Assembly: GCA_964622075.1 (NCBI GenBank)
Contig: CAZUMR010000062.1
Coordinates: 7,804 to 71,803 of the forward strand
Direction: 5' to 3'
Source of the DNA: WAPX01 sp964622075
GTDB taxonomy: Archaea; Halobacteriota; Archaeoglobi; Archaeoglobales; Archaeoglobaceae
DNA: 64,000 bases
Below the pieces are notes generated by a model that did not search any database, was not told the DNA's origin, and saw nothing but the letters and a program-made list of their open reading frames with translations. This document shows positions 33,585 to 40,902 of the stretch, in pieces. The stretch's first letter is position 1. Each line of letters starts with the position of its first letter. A program made the translations under genes and the position numbers.

Positions 33585-34282
33585 ACACTATTGAGCTTGA
33601 TAATGTTGAAATCCCCTACATCGTTGACTACCGCAATGTAAAATACATGAGGCTTGAAATAAGGCCAGATGGCAGTCTGCTTGTTGTAATGCCCAGAAAA
33701 TCTACGATTAAGCCAATTGATTTCATAATGAACAAGAAAGACTGGATTTTAAGGAAATTCAGAGAGATTGATAATTATAAGAAATTTTCCGACAGTAACA
33801 AACTCTTGCTTTATGGTAAATTCTACGATTTTGAAGCTAAGAATGGAAGATACGGCGTAAACCTCACAGATGATAGAATAATGGTCTCAATTCCGCGCGG
33901 GATAGATCCATACGTTTATCTCAGAAACTGGATCAAAGAAGATCTCAGAAAGAAGCTTGAAGAATATATCAGTAAATATTCCTCTCAAATGAACGTTAGC
34001 TTCAACAGATTCTTTATCAAGACACAAAGAAGCAGATGGGGCAGCTGTTCTGCAAGGAAAAACCTGAACTTCAACATCAAGCTTGCTGCTCTGCCTGATG
34101 GGTTGATTGAATATGTGGTTGTGCATGAGCTGGCCCATTTAATTGAAAGAGGACACAGTAAACATTTCTGGAAAATTGTTTCCAGATTCTGCCCGGAGTA
34201 CAAGGAGAGAGAAAAGGCACTTGCCAGATACTGGTATATAATTCATAACAACAGGATCTGGTGCAGATTGATTGAAATCTGA
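33581..34282 (+). CDS. YgjP-like (DUF45, M48-type) zinc metallopeptidase
   Basis: 233 residues. Zinc motif HELAH at 182-186, followed by the third ligand region RGHSKHFW at 190-197, with the family segment RSRWGSCSARKNLNFN at about 150-165. The family is often found beside restriction or toxin genes; here it starts within the last codons of the dead toxin (ATGA overlap). Its role is not known; intact frame and full motifs suggest that it is still functional. Confidence 0.88.
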   Translation: MNTIELDNVEIPYIVDYRNVKYMRLEIRPDGSLLVVMPRKSTIKPIDFIMNKKDWILRKFREIDNYKKFSDSNKLLLYGKFYDFEAKNGRYGVNLTDDRIMVSIPRGIDPYVYLRNWIKEDLRKKLEEYISKYSSQMNVSFNRFFIKTQRSRWGSCSARKNLNFNIKLAALPDGLIEYVVVHELAHLIERGHSKHFWKIVSRFCPEYKEREKALARYWYIIHNNRIWCRLIEI

Positions 34283-34318
34283 GTTGTTTATGAAATCATT
34301 TTAAAGAGAAGTTAACAG

Positions 34319-34399
34319 CGCCGGGGGTGGGATTCGAACCCACGCGGGCAGAGCCCACACGCTCTCCAGGCGTGCGCCTTACCACTCGGCAACCCCGGC
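34319..34399 (-). tRNA. tRNA-Ser(GGA)
   Basis: On the minus strand the acceptor GCCGGGG pairs with CCCCGGC, the anticodon stem CACGC/GCGTG encloses loop CTGGAGA (anticodon GGA), and a long variable arm (GGGCTCTGCCC) marks a class II serine tRNA; T arm GTGGG-TTCGAAT-CCCAC. No CCA encoded. Right border of the accessory patch. Confidence 0.95.
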
Positions 34400-34503
34400 C
34401 TGCAACTAACTCGAATTTTGCTTTATTTAACTTTAGCCCTCACCCTTGGCCCTCACTTACTCAAAATATTTAAAAAATTTTTATTTGAATAACTTCCTTC
34501 AAA

Positions 34504-35574
34504 TTACCTTATGCGCCTCAGGACAGCTACGGCTATAATACCAGCTATGCCTGCAATTAACCCGAATCCGGGAGTTTTCGTACCCCTGACTGTCTCTGTT
34601 AGATTTCCGGTCATGTTCGTTTTCTTACCTGTTTTTTCAGTTTTTTCACCAGCCCTGTTCTCGCTGGCATTGCTCTTTACCTTGCTCTCCTTGCCTATCT
34701 TCCCCTTGATTTTTCCTGTCGTGTTATTGCTACTGTTTATCATCTCACTCACATTTTTCTTGCTGCTCATTGTTGAATTCATGCTTGCATTTCCCGCTTT
34801 ACTCGATTCTGATGTGGTGTTTATGCTGACTTTAACGGGAACAACGTTAAAGCTCAGCGTTCCTGTAACTCCCATGGCCCTTACCTTAACCTCACACCTG
34901 CCGATTCCTATTTTCTCAGTTGGTATGTTCAGCATCCATGTATTGCCATTTGCTCCACCAAGCACTCTGGAGTAGTGCAGTGTATGCTGTCCGAGCACAT
35001 CCACGCTAACGTTTGTTGTTCCATAAAGTCCGACCACCTGTATTTTCAGCCTTGCACAGTCTCCAATGGTTATATTCCTGCTTGGATTCATCAGAGCAAC
35101 GATGAGTTTTGGATTGCCCGTTATCTTTATGACGTGAGCTCCCGCGTTAGTCGGTGCAGCAGCGTTGCTTATATCCCACGTGGGTAGCCCATCTGTCCCA
35201 ACTATGACTATTTTCCAGTAACCCGGATAAAGGTTCGAAATCGTAAACTCCTTTGTTACTTCTCCGGTATTCAGACTTCCGATTACCCTCTCCGTACCAT
35301 CGTAAACGTTCACGAGCTTTACGATTACACCGCCTTTGGAGCTCTCGTAGTTCGTTACCTGCACTTTAAAACTCGTCCCCGCTCCGTAAATTATGACGTT
35401 AGGATTTCCGGTCTGATATGCAAGTGGGACTGTGAGGAACTGAACCTCATAAATGGGTTTCTTTGTTGTGCGGTTATAGTAGATTAAATCTATATTTCCG
35501 GCATTCAGTGCTGCCGTTAGCGTAACTGCCAGCAGCAGTATTAAAGCTGATATGGCAACGATTCTGTACCTCAT
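34504..35574 (-). CDS. secreted surface protein with PGF-CTERM anchor
   Basis: About 356 residues: signal peptide (AISALILLLAVTLTAALNA), two or three beta-sandwich-like domains (about 28-255), a Ser/Thr/Asn/Lys-rich linker of about 75 residues full of N-glycosylation sequons, and the C-terminal TPGFGLIAGIAGIIAVAVLRR, a PGF-CTERM signal: PGF motif, hydrophobic helix and basic end. Such signals are processed by an archaeosortase and lipid-linked. The start at the second ATG (34504..35574) keeps a short basic leader. An S-layer-associated role is likely; the exact partner is unknown. Confidence 0.8.
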   Translation of the reverse strand: MRYRIVAISALILLLAVTLTAALNAGNIDLIYYNRTTKKPIYEVQFLTVPLAYQTGNPNVIIYGAGTSFKVQVTNYESSKGGVIVKLVNVYDGTERVIGSLNTGEVTKEFTISNLYPGYWKIVIVGTDGLPTWDISNAAAPTNAGAHVIKITGNPKLIVALMNPSRNITIGDCARLKIQVVGLYGTTNVSVDVLGQHTLHYSRVLGGANGNTWMLNIPTEKIGIGRCEVKVRAMGVTGTLSFNVVPVKVSINTTSESSKAGNASMNSTMSSKKNVSEMINSSNNTTGKIKGKIGKESKVKSNASENRAGEKTEKTGKKTNMTGNLTETVRGTKTPGFGLIAGIAGIIAVAVLRRIR

Positions 35575-35713
35575 ACCCACAGGTACGTAATAGGATTAAA
35601 TAAGCTTTTCGAAAGATTTAATATTTTTATATTATTTCGACAATGTGGCAATTCGGGCTACATCAGGTTGTGTTAGGGCACATCTTTATATGTTCTGAAC
35701 TCTACGCTAAACC

Positions 35714-36931
35714 ATGTCTGAGCATTACAATCATCCAGAGTACGTTCTGAGGTGCATAGAGTGTGGCAGGATTTATGAAAGGGAAGATATTTACACGTGT
35801 GAGTGTGGCGGGTTGCTTGAGGTAAAAATAGAGAACGCAGAGATAGACTTCAAACTTGACGGAAATCTTAAGGGTGTGTGGAAGTACTCTTCTCTTCTCC
35901 CTGTGAAAATCAGGCCAGTAACTCTTAGAGAAGGGTCAACCCCCCTCTACAGGTGTAGAAGAATAGAGGAAATGCTTGAGGAGAGGGGAGTCAGGGCTGA
36001 AGTTTACGTGAAGCATGAGGGAGCAAATCCCTCCGGCTCTTTTAAGGACAGGGGAATGACTGTTGGTGTCACCAAGGCTCTTGAACTTGAAAGAAAGGCT
36101 GTGGCATGTGCATCAACGGGAAATACTTCAGCATCAATGGCAATGTACGCTGCAAGGGCGGGGATAAAAGCATACGTTCTTCTACCGGCAGGAAAGGTTG
36201 CTCTGGGAAAGGTTGCTCAGGCTCTCATGCATGGGGCGAGGGTTATAGGGATAAGGGGCAATTTCGATCAGGCTCTGGCGATAGTCAGGGAAGTTTGTAA
36301 AATAGAGGGTTTCTATCTGCTCAATTCTGTAAATCCGTTCAGGCTTGAGGGTCAGAAAACAATAGCTTTCGAAATTGCCGATGAAATTGGTGTACCTGAC
36401 AGAATCGTTCTGCCTGTTGGAAATGCCGGCAATATATCTGCGATATACAAGGGGTTCAGGGAGCTAAGGGAGTTTGGACTGACGGATTCAGTACCCAGAA
36501 TGACTGGCATTCAGGCCAAGGGTGCAAACCCCGTATTTAAAGCCGTGAGTTCTGGAAAGGATGATATAGAGCCGGTTTTAAATCCGGAGACTGTTGCTAC
36601 AGCAATTAGGATAGGACAGCCCGTTAATGCGAGAAAGGCCATAAGAGCGATATACGAATCTGGCGGGACTGCTGAGGAAGTGAGTGACGAGGAAATACTT
36701 GATGCTCAGAAACTGCTTGCATCCAGAGAGGGAATAGGTGTGGAACCTGCGAGTGCGGCAAGTGTAGCTGGACTGATAAAGCTGGCAGAAAAGGGAGTTA
36801 TTGATGATGGTGAGAGGGTTGTCTGCATAACGACAGGACATTTGCTCAAAGATCCGGAAACGGTCATAAAAGTCTGTGGAGAACCGGTGGAAGTTGAGGC
36901 AAGTGTGGAGGCTGTTAGAGCTGTACTATGA
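35714..36931 (+). CDS. thrC: threonine synthase
   Basis: PLP enzyme making threonine from O-phosphohomoserine. 405 residues. N-terminal zinc ribbon-like C-x2-C...C-x-C region (LRCIECGRIYE... YTCECGG) is common in archaeal ThrC. The PLP lysine is in NPSGSFKDRGMTVG, and the glycine phosphate loop VGNAGNISAIYKG follows. A TATA element (CTTTATATG, about 35684) lies about 28 nt before the start, so a leaderless mRNA is likely. It overlaps aroC by 4 nt. Confidence 0.95.
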   Translation: MSEHYNHPEYVLRCIECGRIYEREDIYTCECGGLLEVKIENAEIDFKLDGNLKGVWKYSSLLPVKIRPVTLREGSTPLYRCRRIEEMLEERGVRAEVYVKHEGANPSGSFKDRGMTVGVTKALELERKAVACASTGNTSASMAMYAARAGIKAYVLLPAGKVALGKVAQALMHGARVIGIRGNFDQALAIVREVCKIEGFYLLNSVNPFRLEGQKTIAFEIADEIGVPDRIVLPVGNAGNISAIYKGFRELREFGLTDSVPRMTGIQAKGANPVFKAVSSGKDDIEPVLNPETVATAIRIGQPVNARKAIRAIYESGGTAEEVSDEEILDAQKLLASREGIGVEPASAASVAGLIKLAEKGVIDDGERVVCITTGHLLKDPETVIKVCGEPVEVEASVEAVRAVL

Positions 36932-36942
36932 GAGGTGAAAAC

Positions 36943-38049
36943 GTGCCGGGCAGCTCTTTTGGAGAGCTGTTTAGGGTTACGACGTGGGGAGAGAGCCACG
37001 GAAGAGCTGTGGGTTGCGTTGTGGACTCACCCCCAGCAGGGCTCGATCTCTGTGAGGAAGACATTCAGAAAGAGCTTGACAGGAGAAAACCGGGAGGAAG
37101 GCTATCCTCTAAAAGGAAGGAGTCCGATAGAGTGGAAATACTCTCAGGAGTGTTTGAAGGAATTACCATGGGCACTCCAGTGTCAATGCTTGTCTGGAAC
37201 AGAGATGCAAGACCGGAAGCTTACGAACCAATAAAGGATCTTATAAGGCCCGGACACGCTGATTACACTTATCTTGCAAAGTTTGGAGTCAGGGACTGGA
37301 GGGGAGGTGGCAGAGCTTCAGCAAGAGAGACAGTTGCGAGAGTAGCAGCCGGGGCGGTGGCCAAGAAGCTCCTTGGATATTTTGATGTGGAAATAGTCGG
37401 CTTTACGAGGGAAATTGGTGGAATAAAGTGCGATGTAAACGTGAGGGACGAAGAACTGGGAGATCTGTTTGAAAGAGCTGAAAAAAGTCCGGTCAGATGT
37501 CCGGACAGTGAAGTTTCTGAACTCATGGTGGAGAAAGTTGAAGAAGCGATGAAGCAGGGAAACAGCGTTGGAGGTGTTGTTGAGGTTGTTGCAAGAAACG
37601 TCCCTCCGGGACTTGGTGAGCCTGTGTTTGACAAGCTTGATGCGAGACTTGCCTACGCTGTAATGAGCATACCGGCAGTTAAGGGGGTTGAGATAGGCTC
37701 CGGATTTTCTGCAGCTTCCATGCTTGGGAGTGAGCACAACGATCCAGTAATTCTGAGGGAGAGGTGTATAGCCTTCGAAACGAACAACGCTGGCGGAATT
37801 CTTGGAGGAATATCTAACGGCGATGATATAATCGTGAGAGCAGCTGTAAAGCCGACACCATCGATATCCATTCCTCAGAAAACTGTAAACGTCAGAACAA
37901 TGGAGGAAACGGAAATAGTCGTAAAGGGAAGACACGATCCATGTATTGTGCCGAGGGCTGTGCCTGTTGTTGAGGCGATGGTGGCTCTCTGCATAGCAGA
38001 CTTCATGATGATTCAGGGAATAATTCCGAGAACTTTACTTGATTTATAA
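36943..38049 (+). CDS. aroC: chorismate synthase
   Basis: Last step of the shikimate pathway: EPSP to chorismate with reduced FMN. 368 residues with GESHGRAVGCVVD, RRKPGGRLSSKRKESDRVEI and HNDP (ligand region). GTG 36943 with AGAGGTGAA before it is preferred over the ATG at 36928, which lies inside the thrC end (ATGA overlap); either is possible. Confidence 0.95.
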   Translation: MPGSSFGELFRVTTWGESHGRAVGCVVDSPPAGLDLCEEDIQKELDRRKPGGRLSSKRKESDRVEILSGVFEGITMGTPVSMLVWNRDARPEAYEPIKDLIRPGHADYTYLAKFGVRDWRGGGRASARETVARVAAGAVAKKLLGYFDVEIVGFTREIGGIKCDVNVRDEELGDLFERAEKSPVRCPDSEVSELMVEKVEEAMKQGNSVGGVVEVVARNVPPGLGEPVFDKLDARLAYAVMSIPAVKGVEIGSGFSAASMLGSEHNDPVILRERCIAFETNNAGGILGGISNGDDIIVRAAVKPTPSISIPQKTVNVRTMEETEIVVKGRHDPCIVPRAVPVVEAMVALCIADFMMIQGIIPRTLLDL

Positions 38050-38264
38050 TCATTTTTTGTAATTGATTTTTAGATTTCTTCACATCGGCATTTTTCAGTG
38101 CCAGCCATTATCAAAACGAAGCAAACGAAAAATATCCGGAAAATAACGGTTAACTCAAGAACTGGAAAAAAACGGTAAGTTTTGGCCAATTTGAAACGAA
38201 TTTGAAGCTTTCACTTTTTTCCGTTTCGTGTAAAAACCCTTATTTTTCTTTCGTTATGCGAAAA
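38050..38264. other. noncoding spacer, no clear feature
   Basis: This stretch between aroC and the speD promoter is AT-rich with T tracts after the aroC stop (terminator-like) and Lys-type A runs. No ORF, repeat array or tRNA was seen in it. Confidence 0.6.
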
Positions 38265-38272
38265 CTTTAAAA
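38265..38272 (+). promoter_or_regulatory. TATA box of the speD-bpsA operon
   Basis: CTTTAAAA; an inverted repeat TGCAA-AGTCTG-TTGCA (38281-38296) lies just downstream, across the predicted start site, and could be an operator. This puts the 5' end near 38295 and the leader at about 150 nt. Confidence 0.5.
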
Positions 38273-38296
38273 GCAATTCATGCAAAGTCTGTTGCA

Positions 38297-38447
38297 CTCA
38301 TTGAGAACCGGTTTCAGACCGGTCTTCAGCCTCCAAAATCTGAAAATCAAGTGTAAACTCGGTTAAATCTGTTCAGGAGGTGGAAGACCGGCGGATTTTG
38401 GGAAAGTACGATCCTGGGGTGAGAAAAAATGAAGGCGGGTGATGACC
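38297..38447 (+). promoter_or_regulatory. long structured leader of speD, candidate cis-regulatory RNA
   Basis: In this roughly 150-nt leader a 16-nt arm at 38319-38334 pairs with 38376-38391 (CCGGTCTTC/GAAGACCGG, one A-G mismatch, one G-U, then CCTCC/GGAGG). A competing hairpin forms from ACCGGT-TTCAG-ACCGGT (about 38307-38323). An 8-bp complement, CCAAAATC (38333-38340) with GATTTTGG (38394-38401), starts inside the large loop and ends after the 3' arm, so it could make an H-type pseudoknot or a switched state. These features suggest control of polyamine genes by a small ligand; that is inference. Confidence 0.5.
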
Positions 38448-38512
38448 ATGATAGTCGGGAAGCACATAATTGCGGAGTTGTATGGAGTTCCAAAGGAGCT
38501 AATTTCATATGA
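38429..38512 (+). CDS. overlapping upstream ORF of speD (27 codons)
   Basis: ATG 38429 has a strong GGGGTGAG ribosome site 5 nt before it and opens a 27-codon frame (MKAGDDHDSREAHN...) that ends within speD, in a different phase. The proper speD ATG at 38448 lies inside it with its own GGGTGAT. The peptide may be a by-product or a regulatory uORF; nothing supports a function of its own. Confidence 0.35.
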   Translation: MKAGDDHDSREAHNCGVVWSSKGANFI

Positions 38513-38786
38513 GAAAACCGTAAGGGAGATAGTGGAGGAGGTAGTGGAAAAATCCGGGCTTACAAAAGTTGGAAGTGTTTACAAACAGTTTGAGCCCCAT
38601 GGTGTAACCGGAATCGTTCTCGTTGCGGAATCTCACGTAAGCCTTCATACATGGCCTGAATACGAGCTTGTAAATCTTGACATTTTCACGTGCGGAGATG
38701 CTAAAGCCGCTGAAAAAGCTTTTGAACTGTTTTTGGAGAAGTTCAAACCCCGTTCTTACAGGCACTACGTTCTTGACAGGGGTTGA
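38448..38786 (+). CDS. speD: S-adenosylmethionine decarboxylase proenzyme
   Basis: Short archaeal/Bacillus-type AdoMetDC, 112 residues. Self-cleavage before Ser62 in AESHVSLHTWPE generates the pyruvoyl cofactor; the His and Cys catalytic residues (His in SLHTWPE, Cys in DIFTCGDAK) are present. The product, decarboxylated SAM, donates aminopropyl groups to the next enzyme. ATG 38448 is chosen over 38439/38442 for its spacing from GGGTGAT. It follows a long structured leader. Confidence 0.92.
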   Translation: MIVGKHIIAELYGVPKELISYEKTVREIVEEVVEKSGLTKVGSVYKQFEPHGVTGIVLVAESHVSLHTWPEYELVNLDIFTCGDAKAAEKAFELFLEKFKPRSYRHYVLDRG

Positions 38787-38856
38787 TTTCCAGCCCCAAC
38801 ATTTTTGACCCTAACATTTTTAGCTCCTTTTTTAGACGCCGTAGCTGGTGAGGGCC

Positions 38857-39918
38857 ATGTCCTGTGATGCGCTTGGTGCACTTGATAAGTATCCGGGGGA
38901 ATTGAGGAGGATCGTTCTTCAGATTCTCCAGTTCGTGGATGGAGAGACATCAGTTTACAGGCTGATAGACTCTCAGGACGCAAGTCTGCCAGAGTTCTTC
39001 TCACTGCTACAAAGGCTGAAAGAGGACGGACTGATAGAGTTAGAAAGGGGAAAAGTGAGGCTGAGTGAGAGAGGAAAGAAAATCAGGGACGAAATTGGGC
39101 TTTTCTCCTCTAACGTGAGATGTGACTGCTGTGATGGCACGGGTTACATAATAGCTGAAGAATTTAAAGACGCCTTTGAAGAGTACAGAAAGATAGCCAA
39201 AAACAGGCCGGAGGCAATAGAAGTTTACGATCAGGGATTTATAAGCGTTGAAGGCGTGATGAGGAGAGTGGAATTCCTTTACGAGAGGGGAGACCTCGCA
39301 TCAAAAATTTTCATAGTTGGAGATGATGACCTCTTCAGCATCGCCTCCTCTTTAACAGGATTGCCGGAGAAAGTGACTGTTGTGGAGATAGATGAGAGGC
39401 TTGTAAACTTCATAAACTCCGTTGCTGAGGAGTATTCTCTACCAGTAGAGGCGAGGGTTTACGACGTTCAGCAGGCTTTTCCAGATGAACTGAGAAAGAA
39501 GTACGACGTTTTTGTAACCGATCCTGTTGAAACGATCCCGGGCCTTAAGCTGTTCCTTTCAAGGGGAGTTTCTACACTTAAGGGAGCGGGCTGTTCTGGG
39601 TACTTCGGACTCACAACTCTTGAAGCGTCAAGGAAAAAGTGGTACGAAATCCAGCAGATGATACACGACATGGGTTTCGTGATAACGGATATGGTGAGGA
39701 AGTTCAGCGTTTATCCTGAGGAGGAAAAGAACTTCTTCCGCTTTCAGGAGAAACTGCCGGTGGTCGAAAAGCTTAACGCTGAAATAGACTGGAACTGGTA
39801 CAAGTCAACCCTTTACAGAATAGAGGCTGTTAAAGATCCGAAACCACTTGTTGAGGGAGAAATGATAATTGACGAGAAAGTTTACAAGGACGAGGAAAGC
39901 TGGGCCACGCCCTACTGA
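38857..39918 (+). CDS. bpsA: branched-chain polyamine synthase
   Basis: Aminopropyltransferase that makes N4-bis(aminopropyl)spermidine, important in hyperthermophiles. 353 residues: N-terminal winged-helix-like part (about 1-95), CDCCDGTGY metal/knuckle motif (about 88-96), then a Rossmann methyltransferase-like core with the BpsA signature IFIVGDDDLFSIASSLTG. It uses the dcSAM supplied by speD 70 nt upstream, so the pair forms a polyamine operon. ATG 38857 after GGTGAGGG is preferred over 38848. Confidence 0.93.
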   Translation: MSCDALGALDKYPGELRRIVLQILQFVDGETSVYRLIDSQDASLPEFFSLLQRLKEDGLIELERGKVRLSERGKKIRDEIGLFSSNVRCDCCDGTGYIIAEEFKDAFEEYRKIAKNRPEAIEVYDQGFISVEGVMRRVEFLYERGDLASKIFIVGDDDLFSIASSLTGLPEKVTVVEIDERLVNFINSVAEEYSLPVEARVYDVQQAFPDELRKKYDVFVTDPVETIPGLKLFLSRGVSTLKGAGCSGYFGLTTLEASRKKWYEIQQMIHDMGFVITDMVRKFSVYPEEEKNFFRFQEKLPVVEKLNAEIDWNWYKSTLYRIEAVKDPKPLVEGEMIIDEKVYKDEESWATPY

Positions 39919-39933
39919 TCTGTTTTTTGTTGT

Positions 39934-39994
39934 GAGTGGAATGATAGGTGGAGTGGAATGAAATGCAATCTGAATGAAAGGTCTGAATGAAAGG
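39934..39994. repeat. 11-bp direct repeat and 13-bp perfect tandem duplication
   Basis: GAGTGGAATGA occurs at 39934-39944 and 39951-39961; TCTGAATGAAAGG occurs twice head to tail at 39969-39981 and 39982-39994. They fill the bpsA-mrp spacer. Confidence 0.9.
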
Positions 39995-40039
39995 TAATCT
40001 GCAAGATAAGAAAGCGGGAAAGCCAGTAAGGGTGATACC

Positions 40040-40813
40040 ATGCAGCAGAAGATAGTTACGGGTAAGGATATAGCGGAAAAATTGAAGGATGTTGAGCACA
40101 AGATAGTGGTTACGAGCGGTAAGGGTGGAGTTGGTAAGTCAACTGTTGCAGCCCTGCTTGCCGTTCACTATGCAAGACAGGGAAAGAGCGTTGGAATATT
40201 TGATGCAGACTTCCTTGGGCCATCCATACCGAGGCTGTTTGGAATAGAGGACAAATCTCAGGAACTCACAATTGGAACGAAAGGAATCAACCCCGTTTAC
40301 ACGGATAAGTACGGAATAAAGGTTCTCTCAGTGCAGTTCATGCTACCGAGAAGAGAATCTCCTGTAATATGGAGAGGCCTCGCCATAAACACGGCTATAA
40401 GGAGTTTTCTTGGCAGTGTGGACTGGGGCAAGCTGGACTACCTGATTTTTGACATGCCTCCCGGGACAGGAGATGCCATTCTGACTGTAATTGACTTCGT
40501 GGAGCTTGATGGATTGATAATGGTCACAATACCTCAGGATCTGTCTGCTCTGATAGTGGAGAAGGCAATAAACATGGCGAGGAAGATGGACACAGAAGTT
40601 CTTGGCATAGTCGAGAACATGAGTTACTTTGAATGTCCAAAGTGTGGAGAGAGGATATACCTGTTCGGAAAGGATAAGGCGATAGAGCTCTGCAGAAAGT
40701 ACGATGTCGATTTGATAACCCAGATACCTTTCGACAAAGAACTGCTCGACTACTGCGAGAGAGGCAGGATAGAGGACTTTCCGTACGATTACTTCGAGTA
40801 CTTCTACTACTGA
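40040..40813 (+). CDS. mrp: Mrp/NBP35-family Fe-S carrier ATPase
   Basis: 257-residue P-loop ATPase of the ParA/MinD class, with Walker A SGKGGVGKSTVAA at about residue 30 and Walker B LIFDMPPGTGDA, and a CxxC pair (FECPKCGERI) for the transferable cluster near residue 195. It delivers Fe-S clusters to apo-proteins. The ribosome site is GGTGATACC. A triplicated spacer repeat begins in its final codons. Confidence 0.92.
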   Translation: MQQKIVTGKDIAEKLKDVEHKIVVTSGKGGVGKSTVAALLAVHYARQGKSVGIFDADFLGPSIPRLFGIEDKSQELTIGTKGINPVYTDKYGIKVLSVQFMLPRRESPVIWRGLAINTAIRSFLGSVDWGKLDYLIFDMPPGTGDAILTVIDFVELDGLIMVTIPQDLSALIVEKAINMARKMDTEVLGIVENMSYFECPKCGERIYLFGKDKAIELCRKYDVDLITQIPFDKELLDYCERGRIEDFPYDYFEYFYY

Positions 40814-40839
40814 TTACTACTGATTTAACTACTGATTTA
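40806..40839. repeat. tandem triplication overlapping the mrp stop codon
   Basis: ACTACTGATT (40806-40815), ACTACTGATTTA (40816-40827) and ACTACTGATTTA (40828-40839) are consecutive; the first copy includes the mrp stop codon TGA. Confidence 0.9.
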
Positions 40840-40902
40840 TTTGTTTTTTGTTTTTACTTTTTACTTTTATGTTTCTTGCCTTTCTTACTTTTACGTTCAC
40901 CT

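Noticed and set aside
32316..34399. Integrated element with attachment-site duplication at tRNA-Thr
   Set aside because: No second copy of the tRNA-Thr 3' end and no integrase gene were found, so a classic integrase insertion is not supported.
38297..38447. Known SAM-I or SAM-II riboswitch in the speD leader
   Set aside because: The conserved core bases of these classes could not be matched; only the pseudoknot-like topology is shared.
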